DNA of 64,000 nucleotides from JACCXG01 sp963785755 (GTDB lineage: Bacteria; Acidobacteriota; Vicinamibacteria; Vicinamibacterales; 2-12-FULL-66-21): the NCBI GenBank assembly GCA_963785755.1, contig CAWAXG010000039.1:434001-498000 (forward strand), written 5' to 3'. The translations under genes were made by a program, and so were the position numbers. This document shows positions 28,129 through 38,011 of this stretch, one piece after another. The first letter of the stretch is position 1. Each line of letters starts with the position of its first letter. The notes under the pieces were generated by a model, which saw only the letters and a list, made by a program, of their open reading frames with translations, was not told the origin of the DNA and ran no database searches.

Positions 28129-30351
28129 TTAGTCGAGTTTCTTGCGCGCGAAGTGGTAGAGCGAGTACGCCAGCAGCGCGAACATCACCACCGCGAGCAG
28201 GTTCGACGTGACCAGGCCGGGCGCGATCTTCGGCCCGAACGCCAGCACGCCCGGCGGGATCACCCGGATGCCGAGCTCCGGATCGCCGAGCACGTTGATG
28301 ATGATGGCGATGAGGCCCATCACCCCGCCCGCGGCGATCAGGCCGCTGGCGAACAGCGACCCTGGACTGACCTCGCTTTCCGCGTGATCGCCGCTCGGCT
28401 TGCGCCCGCGCTCGGCCGCCCAGCGCACGACGCCGCCGCAGAAGATCGCGAGGGTCGTGTGCAGCCCGAGGTAGGAACCCACGGCGAACGACAGCGATCG
28501 AATCCCGAGCAGCTCGACGGCGATGACGAGGAACACGCCCATCGCGACCAGGCGCCAGGGCAGGCGCTGGTTGAGGATGCCGGTGATGACCGTCGCCATC
28601 AGCCGGCCCTGCGGCGCGGCGGCCTTGTCGCTGCCGATGCCGGTGATCCACTGCACCTCGATCTGTCTGGTGTCGGGGTCGTAGAGGTACTTGCCGTCGG
28701 GCAGCTCACGCGAGCCGAGCGCGTTGACGAGGATGTACCGCTTGTCCCGGTACACCTGTGGATTCGGGTCGTCCAGTTCCTTTTCCACGCGCACGGCGGC
28801 ACCACGCTGGCCCTGTTCCGCGCGGACCCTGTCGATGTCGAGCGGCCGCTGCAGCGGACGGAACTCGGAGAGCCCGAAGTTCATCAGCATGAGCGTGGCG
28901 CCGATGACGAACACCGACACCATGACGCCGATCATCAGTGCCACCTGCTGCCGATGCGGCGTTGCGCCAATGAGGAATCCGGTCTTCAGGTCCTGCGACG
29001 TCGCGCCGGCATTCGCCGCTGCGACGCACACGACGCCGCCGATGGTGATCGCGAGCGCGGAGTACGCCGGCGCGGTCCACCCCATCGCCAGGAACATCGC
29101 GCACGTTGCCATCAGCGTCGCGATGGTCATGCCGCTGATCGGATTGGCCGAGGTGCCGATCAGTCCGCAGATGCGCGAGGAGACCGTGACGAACAGGAAT
29201 CCGAAGATCACCACGAAGAGCGACGCGACGAGGTTCTCGAAGCCGGTCGTCCGGGCGCCGGCGATCGGATTGAACGTCAGCATCAGCCACATCAGGACGA
29301 CGATCGCGATCGAGCCGAGCACGACCCATTTCATCGCGATGTCGCGCTCGAGCCGTCCGCCTGCGTCCTGGCCAGCCTGCTGCGCGCGGATGTCCTTCAT
29401 CCCGCTTCGCAGCGCGTTGACGATCGTCGGCATCGTCTTCACCAGGGTGATCAGGCCGGCCATGGCGACGGCGCCGGCGCCCATCGGGCGGATGTAGCTC
29501 TCCCAGAGCTGCCCCGGCGTCATGTCGCGGACCGGAATGGTGCTGGGATACAGCGGGTCGGCGAGACCCTCGCCGAAGAACTTGATCGCCGGCATCAGCA
29601 CCAGCCACGAGAACACGCCGCCGGCGAAGATCGTGCCGGCGATCCGCGGACCGATGATGTAGCCCACCCCGAGATACTCGCTGGTAATCTCGGCGCGAAA
29701 GGACGCGCCGGGCAGCCACGCCGGCTCGTACAGCGGACGCTGTTTCCACAGCTGCGCCGTGGCCATCAGGAATGTGTACGCGCCGCCCAGGCCCAGGCCC
29801 CAGAACACGCGGCTGGCGAATGACCCGCCCTTTTCGCCCGCCACCAGCACGTCCGCGCAGGCGGTGCCTTCCGGATACAGCAGATTGCCGTGCTCCTGCA
29901 CGATCAGCTGACGGCGGAGCGGAATCATGAACAGCACGCCGATCCAGCCGCCGATCAGCGCCAGCATGAAGATGCGGGAGTACTCGAAGGGGAAGCCCAT
30001 GAAGATCAGCGCGGGCAGCGTGAAGATCGCGCCCGCGGCCACCGACTCACCGGCCGACCCGGCCGTCTGGACGATGTTGTTCTCGAGAATGGTCGCCTTG
30101 CCGAACGCGCGCAGCAGGCTGATGCTCAGGACCGCGATCGGGATCGACGCCGACACGGTCAGCCCGGCGCGCAGGCCGACGTAGACCGTCACCGCGCCGA
30201 AGATGATCCCGAAGATCGCGCCGAAGAGGACCGCCTTGAACGTGAACTCCGGCACATTCGCCGACTCCGGAATGTACGGCCGGAACTCGCCCGGGGGAGC
30301 GGTCGAACTCCACGCCGTGTTCGTCGTTTCCACGTTCGATGCCTTCGCCAC
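28129..30351 (-). CDS. OPT-family oligopeptide/siderophore transporter
   Basis: 740 residues from a GTG at 30351 after GGAGG. About 15 hydrophobic segments span the protein (FKAVLFGAIFGIIFGAVTVY, IPIAVLSISLLRAFG, MTIATLMATCAMFLAMGWTA, LGLHTTLAIFCGGVVRWAAE). The OPT pattern SxSIPIAVLS and the GNLLYPEGTACADVLVAGE loop are clear. Bacterial OPT proteins import peptides or metal chelates with protons. A soluble insert of about 110 residues (about 500-600, rich in charge) interrupts the membrane core. It is on the same strand as permease 1 (50-base gap), so they could be co-transcribed. Confidence 0.9.
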   Translation of the reverse strand: MAKASNVETTNTAWSSTAPPGEFRPYIPESANVPEFTFKAVLFGAIFGIIFGAVTVYVGLRAGLTVSASIPIAVLSISLLRAFGKATILENNIVQTAGSAGESVAAGAIFTLPALIFMGFPFEYSRIFMLALIGGWIGVLFMIPLRRQLIVQEHGNLLYPEGTACADVLVAGEKGGSFASRVFWGLGLGGAYTFLMATAQLWKQRPLYEPAWLPGASFRAEITSEYLGVGYIIGPRIAGTIFAGGVFSWLVLMPAIKFFGEGLADPLYPSTIPVRDMTPGQLWESYIRPMGAGAVAMAGLITLVKTMPTIVNALRSGMKDIRAQQAGQDAGGRLERDIAMKWVVLGSIAIVVLMWLMLTFNPIAGARTTGFENLVASLFVVIFGFLFVTVSSRICGLIGTSANPISGMTIATLMATCAMFLAMGWTAPAYSALAITIGGVVCVAAANAGATSQDLKTGFLIGATPHRQQVALMIGVMVSVFVIGATLMLMNFGLSEFRPLQRPLDIDRVRAEQGQRGAAVRVEKELDDPNPQVYRDKRYILVNALGSRELPDGKYLYDPDTRQIEVQWITGIGSDKAAAPQGRLMATVITGILNQRLPWRLVAMGVFLVIAVELLGIRSLSFAVGSYLGLHTTLAIFCGGVVRWAAERGRKPSGDHAESEVSPGSLFASGLIAAGGVMGLIAIIINVLGDPELGIRVIPPGVLAFGPKIAPGLVTSNLLAVVMFALLAYSLYHFARKKLD

Positions 30352-30464
30352 GCGGCCTCCTTCAATGGGTGATGGCAGCTGTCATCTGGCGGATGAACCT
30401 ACCACACTCACCCTCCGGTCCGGCGGTTCGATCTCCTCATCTTTCCTCCAGACGCCGGGCTCGG

Positions 30465-30470
30465 TATGAT
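30465..30470 (+). promoter_or_regulatory. Candidate -10 box (TATGAT)
   Basis: TATGAT 24 bases upstream of the PQQ-dehydrogenase ATG; the leader would include the GGAGG at 30478-30482. No clear -35 element. Confidence 0.3.
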
Positions 30471-30494
30471 GCGCGCGGAGGCAAGCCTGTAGTC

Positions 30495-32786
30495 ATGAGA
30501 TCGATGGCTCGTGGAATCGGGAGTTCTCTCTGGCTGGTCGGCATCGCGGCGGGCCTCGTGGCCGCCGGCGCGATGACCCTCTCGAGTGCGCAGGGGAACA
30601 GCAAATGGTGGCGTGACAACCAGGCTGGCCCCGACAGTTCGAGCTACGTCGATCTCGATCAGATCAAGAAATCGAACGTGACCCAGCTCGAGGTGGCGTG
30701 GACCTACCCCTACGCCGCTGCCGGATTCAATCCGATCATGGTCGACGACCTGCTGTTCGTCTCGGGCCGGAACGGATCGCTCATCGCGCTGGATGGCGCG
30801 ACGGGGAAGGAGATCTGGATCCACGAAGGTTTGAACGGACTCCCGAGCCGCGGCATCAACTACTGGCAGAGCGAAGACGGCAAGGACAGGCGGCTGCTGT
30901 TCTCGATCAACAATTTTCTGCAGGCGATCGACGCACGCACCGGGAAGTCGATCCCGACGTTCGGCATCGACGGCACCGTCGATCTGCGCGCCGAGCTGCT
31001 GCGCGGCGACAAGATGGGCTGGAACAACAACAGCCCCGGCAAAGTGTGGAAGAACCTGCTGATCCTCGGGTCGACGACGGGCGAGGCGTTCATCTCGCCT
31101 CCGGGCGACATCCGTGCCTACGACGTCATCACCGGCAAGAGAGTGTGGCAGTTCCACACCATCCCGACGCCCGGGGAATTCGGCTACGACACCTGGCCGA
31201 AGGAGGCCTACAAGTACGTCGGCGGCGCCAACAACTGGGGCTCGTTCTCCGTCGACGACGAGCGCGGCATCGTTTATGTGCCGACCGGATCGGCGACCTA
31301 CGATTTCTACGGCGCGGATCGCCTCGGCCAGAACCTGTTCGCGAACTGCTTGATCGCGCTCGACGCGCGCACCGGCAAACGCATCTGGCATTTCCAGACG
31401 GTTCATCACGATCTCTGGGATCTCGACAACGTCTCCGCGCCGCAGCTCGTGACCGTGCGCCACAACGGCCGGCGCATCGATGCCGTCGCGTTCGCGGGCA
31501 AGACCGGTTTCATGTACGTGTTCAACCGCGTGACCGGCGAGCCGCTCTGGCCAATCGAGGAACGGCCGGTACCGAAGAGCGACGTACCCGGCGAGCAGGC
31601 GTGGCCGACGCAGCCGTTTCCCACCAAGCCGGCGCCGTTCGCGCGCCAGACGTTCACCGTGGACGATGTGAATCCGTGGCTGGGGAAGCCTGAAGAGTAC
31701 GCCGCGATGAAGGAGCGGGTCGCGAAGGCGCGCAACGAAGGCCTGTTCACGCCGCCTGCTCTCATCGACACGATCTCGATGCCCGGCAATCAGGGCGGGT
31801 CGAACTGGGGATCGACGGCCGCGAATCCGGAGAAGGGACTGGTCTTCGTCGTGAACGTGAATCAGGTCGCGATTCTGCGGCTCGAAGACGTGAGGACGCG
31901 CAAGATTCCCGAGGGCCGCGGCGGCGGCGGCGCGGGGCCGCTCCAGGCCGGATTCCTGGCGTATCAGCAGCACTGCAGCGCCTGCCACGGCGTCAACCTG
32001 CAGGGTGCGGTTCCGGGAGCGACCTCGCTCGTGGGAGTGACCGAACGCATGGGCGAGGACGCAATCAAGGCGATCGTCACGGGCGGCCGCGGCCTGATGC
32101 GGCCCGTTTCCTCGGTGACGGAAGTCGAGCTGGGCGCGGTGATCGCCTATCTCGCCAACTCGAGTCCGAATCGCGGCGGCGGTCGCGGCCGCGGCGGGCC
32201 GCCGCCATCATTCCCGCCCGGGCCGGTCGTCGCGCGCGGCGGCGCGCCGCAGCCGCCCGCGCCACCGCGCAGCCTGGGACCTTTCTATCCAGGCATCGGC
32301 GGCAACGCGGGAAGCTACCCGTACCCCGACGACCTGAATCCGCTGCCAACGACTCGGTACATGAGCGATTACGGTGTGCTCGCGTCGTGGACCAGGCCGC
32401 CCTACACGACGCTGACCGCGTACGATCTCAACACCGGCGAGATCAAGTGGCAGGTGCCGAACGGCGATCATGCGCCCACGATCGCGGCGGGCGGCCCGTC
32501 CAACACCGGCGGTCTCGGCGCACGCAACGGGCTGGTCGTGACCAAAGGCGGCCTCGTGTTCCAGGCCGGCGGCGACGGAAAGTTTCGCGCCTACGACGAG
32601 GACACGGGCAAGGTCCTCTGGTCCGGTTCGTTCACCGGCAACGCGCCCGGCGTGCCGCTGTCGTACGAATCGAAGGGCCGCCAGTTCGTCGTGATGACCG
32701 CAAGCCAGGGTGGAGGCGGCGGCGCCCCCGGCGCAGAGACGCCACCCGCGAGCGGGATGGTCGCGTTCGCGCTGCCGAAGCCGTAA
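30495..32786 (+). CDS. PQQ-type beta-propeller dehydrogenase with inserted cytochrome c domain
   Basis: 763 residues from the ATG at 30495, with a signal peptide (IGSSLWLVGIAAGLVAAGAM). Eight-bladed PQQ propeller motifs recur (GKEIWIHEG, GKRVWQFHT, GKRIWHFQT, GEIKWQVPNG, GKVLWSGSF), with the substrate-side HHDLWDLDN motif of quinohaemoprotein dehydrogenases. A cytochrome c domain (C494-S-A-C497-H498, about 485-560) and a Gly/Pro-rich linker are inserted between blades rather than appended. The enzyme would oxidise an alcohol or sugar in the periplasm and pass electrons through its own haem; the substrate is unknown. The frame is intact. Confidence 0.85.
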   Translation: MRSMARGIGSSLWLVGIAAGLVAAGAMTLSSAQGNSKWWRDNQAGPDSSSYVDLDQIKKSNVTQLEVAWTYPYAAAGFNPIMVDDLLFVSGRNGSLIALDGATGKEIWIHEGLNGLPSRGINYWQSEDGKDRRLLFSINNFLQAIDARTGKSIPTFGIDGTVDLRAELLRGDKMGWNNNSPGKVWKNLLILGSTTGEAFISPPGDIRAYDVITGKRVWQFHTIPTPGEFGYDTWPKEAYKYVGGANNWGSFSVDDERGIVYVPTGSATYDFYGADRLGQNLFANCLIALDARTGKRIWHFQTVHHDLWDLDNVSAPQLVTVRHNGRRIDAVAFAGKTGFMYVFNRVTGEPLWPIEERPVPKSDVPGEQAWPTQPFPTKPAPFARQTFTVDDVNPWLGKPEEYAAMKERVAKARNEGLFTPPALIDTISMPGNQGGSNWGSTAANPEKGLVFVVNVNQVAILRLEDVRTRKIPEGRGGGGAGPLQAGFLAYQQHCSACHGVNLQGAVPGATSLVGVTERMGEDAIKAIVTGGRGLMRPVSSVTEVELGAVIAYLANSSPNRGGGRGRGGPPPSFPPGPVVARGGAPQPPAPPRSLGPFYPGIGGNAGSYPYPDDLNPLPTTRYMSDYGVLASWTRPPYTTLTAYDLNTGEIKWQVPNGDHAPTIAAGGPSNTGGLGARNGLVVTKGGLVFQAGGDGKFRAYDEDTGKVLWSGSFTGNAPGVPLSYESKGRQFVVMTASQGGGGGAPGAETPPASGMVAFALPKP

Positions 32787-32819
32787 CTACTATCTCGGCG
32801 GGGGCACGAGAGCTGTGTT

Positions 32820-33548
32820 ATGAGCGAAAAAGAACCGCGTGAGGCCAGACCCGGCACGGTCAGCCTGGCAGACGAAGAAGCGGTGAAGCAAGTCCTCGTC
32901 AGCACCGTGTTCGGCCTCTGGGACATCGTCAACAACCTTGCCCGGCTGCGCCCGTCGAGGCGCGAGCGATACCGGGTGACCATTTTCGGATCGGCTCGGG
33001 CCAAGCCAGGGACATACGTCTACGACGAGGTGAAGCGCGTCGCCCGGGCACTGGCCGAGATGGAGTGCGACATCATCACGGGAGGTGGTCCAGGCCTGAT
33101 GCAGGCCGCGAACGAGGGCGCGGCCGCAGTTGGAGCTCCGGAGCGGGATCGCTCGGTCGGGATTCGAGTCGACTTGCCGTTCGAGCAGGACGTCAACCCG
33201 TTTGTCGAGCAGGCGTTCGAGCACAAGACCTTCTTCTCGCGTCTCCACCACTTCGTGCTGACCTCTGACGCTTACGTGGTCGCGCCAGGAGGAATCGGCA
33301 CGGTGCTCGAGCTGATGCTCATCTGGCAGCTCCTCCAGGTGAAGCACGTCGAGGGCACACCGTTGATTCTGGTTGGCCGGATGTGGCCGGAGCTGGTGGA
33401 TTGGGCCAGGGAGCACCTGTTGACGTCAGAGCCGCCGCTGGCGAACCCCGAGGACATGAACATCCCGGTTTGCGTGAGCACAGCCGACGAGGCGATCGGG
33501 TTGATCCGCGATCATCACGCCGCGTGGCTGCGCGCAGACAAAGCGTGA
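32820..33548 (+). CDS. LOG-family nucleotide phosphoribohydrolase-like protein
   Basis: 242 residues. The LOG/'lysine decarboxylase-like' signatures GGGPGLMQAANEGA and PGGIGTVLE (the PGGxGTxxE motif) are both present in the Rossmann-like core. Family members remove ribose 5-phosphate from nucleotide monophosphates, as in cytokinin activation in plants; in bacteria the role is often nucleotide salvage. It is 33 bases downstream of the PQQ dehydrogenase on the same strand and may be read through from it. Confidence 0.85.
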   Translation: MSEKEPREARPGTVSLADEEAVKQVLVSTVFGLWDIVNNLARLRPSRRERYRVTIFGSARAKPGTYVYDEVKRVARALAEMECDIITGGGPGLMQAANEGAAAVGAPERDRSVGIRVDLPFEQDVNPFVEQAFEHKTFFSRLHHFVLTSDAYVVAPGGIGTVLELMLIWQLLQVKHVEGTPLILVGRMWPELVDWAREHLLTSEPPLANPEDMNIPVCVSTADEAIGLIRDHHAAWLRADKA

Positions 33549-33579
33549 GCGCTTCTCCGCGGGTCGCTGGTTAGACGCG

Positions 33580-36225
33580 CTAGCGCACCAGGCGGCGGAA
33601 GTCGGCGAGCCAGTTGAGGACCAGCGTAACTTCGTTTCCGAATGAGCCGCCGGCAGGACGCACCATCGCGATCGTGCGACCGTTGGGATGGATCGCGTAG
33701 TCGTCGTAGAGCGGCGGCATGAACGGTTCGATCACCAGTCGATGTGACAGCACGCGGATACCGGATGCCTTGTCGATACGCGCCGCCATCAGTCGGCTCC
33801 CGCTCCGGTAGTAGATCTCGGATCCGTCCGGCGACCACACCGGATCGGTCCCCTCGGCGATCAAGTGCCGTGAACCTGTGTTCGGGAATGGTGTCACGTG
33901 GATCTCGAAAGTGCCGGCATCGAGCGAGTAATAGGCGAGCCAGCGGCCGTCCGGCGACAGCCGTCCACCCCACGTGTCACCAGGACCGACCACGCGGCGT
34001 GACTGCCCGCCCTCGACGGCCAGAATCGACGAACGGGAGACGCCGTCAGCAGACATGCTCTCCATCATTCCGTAGGCGAGCGTACGTTGCGGAGTCCAAC
34101 CGACCAGCCAGTGGAAGGTCGGGACGGAAGCGACCTGCTGTGCGGCAGCGTGTCCGTCGGCAGCGATGGTGTAGATACCCGACCCTTCGCCCGTCGGCCG
34201 TGAGTAGGTGATTGAGGCGCCGTCTGGTGTCCACACGGGTGCCCGCCCTCCTTCGGTGGTCAGCTTGGATGCCGGGATTGCCTTTTCCAGGTCGTGGACC
34301 CACAGCTCGGACCTCTCCTCTGACCGGCCGGCTGCCGCCACCACCAGCTGTTTGCCACTGGGCGAGAACTGCGGATTCTGCAGCAGCACGTCTTCTGAGA
34401 GAACTCGCTCCGAGCCGTCCGGCTCGACGATGACGAGAGCGTACGTGCTGGTGGCGGGAACATACGCCAGCGTTCCAGCCTGGGAGACTGCCAGATGCGC
34501 CGCGCCGATCGCCCGTTCCGCCGCGACATCTTCAAGGACCGGAACCACCTGGCCTGTCAGCTCGAGGCGGGCCGGATCGAAGGGCGCTGCGAGCAGCGTT
34601 GTCCCTCTGGTCAGGAGCAGATGCCCGCTCGCCAGGTACCGCGGTCCCACTCCCCTGACCAGCGTGGTTCGGCGCTGGTTCACGAGATCGATCGCCTCGA
34701 TGGAGCCGCGCTCGTTGAAGAGCAGTGTGCGTCCGTCAGGCATCATCTCGGGAAAACTGTGGCCACGGCCGGAGGCAGGTTTCGTCAAAGGTTCCGGCGT
34801 TCCGCCGCCCGACTGGACACGCCAGATCGGCGAGCGGTACCCCGTGGCGAACACGATGCGATGGTCCGTCCCCCAACTCGCGCCGGCCGGGTATCCGGCT
34901 GTTGCACAGATGTCGACTGCAGCACCTCCGCCAGCCGGCACGCGCTTCAGGCGCCGATCCGCGAAGAAACCGATCCACGCTCCGTCTGGTGAGAAAAATG
35001 GAGCCGCTCCGCCCTCGGTGCCGGCCAGGGCTCTGGCCTGCGTCCGGTTGAGCGTCCGTTCGTAGAGCCGTTGGCCCTTGGCGTCCGAACCTGCGATGAC
35101 CAGTGTGCGGCCGTCCGGAGAAAGAGCCAGGGATTGGAGCTTCGCCGGACCCCGTGTCACGGTGACTCCGGTCGGAAGCAATGCCGTCACGCGCGCGGCG
35201 TCTGCCGGCGCCGCTTCTCTCTTACCCAGCCATGTCGCTGCAGCGAAGGTGAGAGCGATCAGTGTGACGGCGCCGCCGATGATCCCCAGCCGCCGCCGCC
35301 ACACCGGCGGATGGCCTGCGCTGCCCGGTGTCTGATCGCCTTCCGTCCTGTTCGAGGACACGCCGCGTGACGCGATGACCGCATCAAGTTCGATCCGTGC
35401 GTCGCCGATATCGCGGAGCCGCTGCCGTGGATCTTTCTCGAGACATCGCCGCAGCAACGTCCGGATCGGGGCAGGTGTCGCCTCAGGCAGGAGTCGCCAG
35501 TCCGGATCGAGGGTCAGAGTCGCGGCGATCGAATCCGAGAGCGTGTCTCCCGGAAATGTCGTGCGCCCGGTCAGCATTTCGTAGAGGACACAGCCGAACG
35601 ACCAGATGTCGGTTCGTTTGTCGACGGCCTGGCCGCGCGCCTGCTCCGGGCTCATGTAGCGCGGCGTCCCGAGAATCAACCCGGCGTGCGTACCGGTCAC
35701 TGTGGCCGACTCGCCGCCCTCGACGTCGCCAGCCACGAGCTTGGCGAGCCCGAAGTCCAGGACCTTTGCCGTGCCGTCGGGCGTAACTTTGATGTTGGTC
35801 GGCTTCAAATCGCGATGAACGATGCCCCTCTCGTGCGCGGCCTCGAGCGCGTCGGCGATCTGACGCGCCAGCCGCAGCGCGTCCGCGAGTGGCAGAGATC
35901 CTGGCGCAAGCCGATCGGCCAGTGTCGGGCCGGCCACGAGCTCGAGGACCAGAGCCCTGATTGGTGAACCCTCGGGTCCGCGCGTTTCTTCGAGGCCGTA
36001 AATGGCGGCGATGTGCGGATGATTGAGCGAGGCCAGCACACGCGCTTCCCGTTCGAAGCGGACGGCGCTCTCCGGACTCGAATCGGTCGACTCCGGCAGC
36101 ACCTTGATGGCCACATCACGATCGAGCCGCGGGTCGTGGGCGCGGTAGACCTCACCCATGCCGCCGCGTCCGATCAATGCGGTCACTTCATAGACGCCAA
36201 GCCGCGAGCCGGGCGCGAGGGTCAT
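33580..36225 (-). CDS. Kinase E: intact transmembrane Ser/Thr kinase with PD40 sensor
   Basis: 881 residues from the ATG at 36225 (MTLAPGSRLGVYEVTALIG); upstream in-frame codons are not kinase-like. Glycine loop at 19-24, Lys41, HRD at 137-139, DFG at 157-159, GTPRYMSPEQARGQ. The membrane helix is at about 325-345 (LGIIGGAVTLIALTFAAATW). The PD40 propeller has clear blades (ALSPDGRTLVIAG, FFSPDGAWIGFF, RLSPDGRWLAYY, VWSPDGSEIYY). It is the only one of the seven kinases that is one uninterrupted frame to its natural end (NWLADFRRLVR), so it is the best internal reference for the broken paralogues. Confidence 0.9.
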   Translation of the reverse strand: MTLAPGSRLGVYEVTALIGRGGMGEVYRAHDPRLDRDVAIKVLPESTDSSPESAVRFEREARVLASLNHPHIAAIYGLEETRGPEGSPIRALVLELVAGPTLADRLAPGSLPLADALRLARQIADALEAAHERGIVHRDLKPTNIKVTPDGTAKVLDFGLAKLVAGDVEGGESATVTGTHAGLILGTPRYMSPEQARGQAVDKRTDIWSFGCVLYEMLTGRTTFPGDTLSDSIAATLTLDPDWRLLPEATPAPIRTLLRRCLEKDPRQRLRDIGDARIELDAVIASRGVSSNRTEGDQTPGSAGHPPVWRRRLGIIGGAVTLIALTFAAATWLGKREAAPADAARVTALLPTGVTVTRGPAKLQSLALSPDGRTLVIAGSDAKGQRLYERTLNRTQARALAGTEGGAAPFFSPDGAWIGFFADRRLKRVPAGGGAAVDICATAGYPAGASWGTDHRIVFATGYRSPIWRVQSGGGTPEPLTKPASGRGHSFPEMMPDGRTLLFNERGSIEAIDLVNQRRTTLVRGVGPRYLASGHLLLTRGTTLLAAPFDPARLELTGQVVPVLEDVAAERAIGAAHLAVSQAGTLAYVPATSTYALVIVEPDGSERVLSEDVLLQNPQFSPSGKQLVVAAAGRSEERSELWVHDLEKAIPASKLTTEGGRAPVWTPDGASITYSRPTGEGSGIYTIAADGHAAAQQVASVPTFHWLVGWTPQRTLAYGMMESMSADGVSRSSILAVEGGQSRRVVGPGDTWGGRLSPDGRWLAYYSLDAGTFEIHVTPFPNTGSRHLIAEGTDPVWSPDGSEIYYRSGSRLMAARIDKASGIRVLSHRLVIEPFMPPLYDDYAIHPNGRTIAMVRPAGGSFGNEVTLVLNWLADFRRLVR

Positions 36226-36253
36226 GGGCAACTGAATCGTCGAATCGCCAAGG

Positions 36254-36259
36254 ATTGTA
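36254..36259 (-). promoter_or_regulatory. Candidate -10 box (TACAAT) of kinase E
   Basis: On the minus strand TACAAT ends 28 bases before the kinase E ATG. By eye only. Confidence 0.3.
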
Positions 36260-36298
36260 GCGTGAGGCTCCAGCAGCCCGTGCGAGGCGCCGGGCCGA

Positions 36299-37939
36299 TC
36301 ACTCGCCCGTCGCAAACCGCCGGAAGAAGCTCCCGGGTTTCCACTCCGGCTTCGCCGCATGATTCGCGACGTCCCCCGCGATCGCGGCGACCAGGCGCGT
36401 GAACGTCGCGGCCGCGCCGAGATCCATCGGCTGCTGCAGATCGTCGGCGGGGCCGTGATAGCGCTCCTTCGTCCACGCCGCGTCGATCGCGGCCTCGGGT
36501 GATCCGGGCTCGAAGCCGACCTTCAGCGCCACGGCCGGAATCCCCTGCCGGATGAAGCTGTACTGATCGGATCGCGTGAATCGATTGCGTTCCGGCTGCG
36601 GGTCCGCGTTGACGCCCAGGCCGGCGCGCGTCGCGACGTCCCGTACGCGATCGCCGAGACCCGACTCGTCCAGGCCCAGCACCATGACCGACTTCATCGG
36701 GAAGAGCGGCAGGAACATGTCCATGTTGATGTTGGCGACGATGCTGGATTTCGGGACGGTGGGATCGCCGGCAAAGTAGCGCGAGCCGAGCAGGCCGTGC
36801 TCCTCGGCGGTCACCGCGGCGAACAGGATCGAGCGCTTCGGCTTTGGCGTGGAGGCGGCCAACGCACGCGCGACCTCGATCAGGCTGGCGATGCCCGAGG
36901 CGTTGTCCATCGCTCCGTTGTAGATGCGATCGCCGTTGACTGCCGCGCCGATGCCGACGTGATCGAGGTGCGCCGTCAGCACGACATGCTCGCGGGCGAG
37001 CGTCGCATCGCTGCCGGGCAGGAGCGCCACGACGTTGTCGGAGTGGAGCGGCGTCGATTCGACGGTCACGCGCGCGCGAAGCGACGCCGGCAGCGCGAAG
37101 CGCGGCAGCGTCCTCCTGGCCGTGGCCTCGTCGAACAACGCGGCTGCCGTGCGGCCCGATCCGGTGAACAGCCGTTCGGCGCTCGCCGGATTCACCGACG
37201 CGTTCACCTGCATGCCGGCGAGATCGTTGAAGCGCGGATCGACGAGCGTCATCACCGGATTCAGCCGGGCCGGCGCCGTCCGCTCCCACGTCTGTTCCGA
37301 GGTCTGCGGATTGGGAATGACCACGCTGCCGACCGCGCCTGCGGCTTTGAGCGCGGCCCAGCGGACGCCCGCCTGCTGGTAATGCGCTGAGATCGCACCG
37401 TTCAAGGCGGCAGGCACCCCCGCGATGTAGACCGCGACCTTGCCTTTGAGATCGAGCCCGGCGAGGTCGTCGTGCCCGGCGTCCGGAGCGGAAAGACCAT
37501 ATCCCGCGAACACGAGCGGCGCCTCGATCGCCGGGGTCAGCTCCGCGCGCAGGTTGATCGTCACGTCGTCGCCGAAGCGGAGCGCCTCCTCCTGCCCGTC
37601 GCGCACGAGTGCCACATGCGACTTGTCTTCGAGGATGCGCCGCTGCGAGAAGGCCACGCTCTGGAGATAGCCCTGCGTGCCGGCCGGCTTCAGCCCGCTT
37701 TTCTCGAATTCGGACACCACGTAGGCGGCAGCCTTGCGATATCCCTCGCTTCCCGCCTGCCGTCCCTCGAGCGCATCGTCGGCCAGCATGCGGACGTGAC
37801 CCAGCCAGCGCGACTGTTCGTCGCTGACTGGCGGCGGTCCCTGTGCGATTCCGACAGACACCGTCGAGACCGTCGAGACCGTCGAGACAATGAGGAGGAC
37901 GATGGCCGGCAGGCTGAACAGCCGTGATATCGACGTCAT
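36299..37939 (-). CDS. Secreted M28-family metallopeptidase
   Basis: 546 residues from the ATG at 37939. The signal peptide (SLPAIVLLIVSTVS...) contains a three-copy STV repeat. A PA-like domain (about 120-260, GKVAVYIAGVPAALN) precedes the M28 zinc peptidase core: H in LTAHLDHVG, bridging D in GAMDNASG, catalytic E in TAEEHGLLGS, D in NINMDMF and the final H in ERYHGPADDL. These ligands are all present, so activity is expected. M28 enzymes are aminopeptidases or carboxypeptidases in the periplasm or outside the cell. The gene is divergent from permease 2. Confidence 0.9.
   Translation of the reverse strand: MTSISRLFSLPAIVLLIVSTVSTVSTVSVGIAQGPPPVSDEQSRWLGHVRMLADDALEGRQAGSEGYRKAAAYVVSEFEKSGLKPAGTQGYLQSVAFSQRRILEDKSHVALVRDGQEEALRFGDDVTINLRAELTPAIEAPLVFAGYGLSAPDAGHDDLAGLDLKGKVAVYIAGVPAALNGAISAHYQQAGVRWAALKAAGAVGSVVIPNPQTSEQTWERTAPARLNPVMTLVDPRFNDLAGMQVNASVNPASAERLFTGSGRTAAALFDEATARRTLPRFALPASLRARVTVESTPLHSDNVVALLPGSDATLAREHVVLTAHLDHVGIGAAVNGDRIYNGAMDNASGIASLIEVARALAASTPKPKRSILFAAVTAEEHGLLGSRYFAGDPTVPKSSIVANINMDMFLPLFPMKSVMVLGLDESGLGDRVRDVATRAGLGVNADPQPERNRFTRSDQYSFIRQGIPAVALKVGFEPGSPEAAIDAAWTKERYHGPADDLQQPMDLGAAATFTRLVAAIAGDVANHAAKPEWKPGSFFRRFATGE
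37861..37887. repeat. Three exact 9-bp copies (CCGTCGAGA) in a signal-peptide coding region
   Basis: Three head-to-tail copies encode the STVSTVSTV run in the hydrophobic leader of the M28 peptidase. Gain or loss of units keeps the frame. Confidence 0.8.
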
Positions 37940-38011
37940 GACTCGATCATAACCAACGGCCGGGTCCGCCCCTGCCAACTCCCCGGCTGTGCCTACCGTC
38001 CAAGGTAGGCG

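Noticed and set aside
28033..29823. 596-codon plus-strand frame opposite the OPT transporter
   Set aside because: Asp/Arg/His-rich antisense frame; the OPT protein is complete with its membrane helices.
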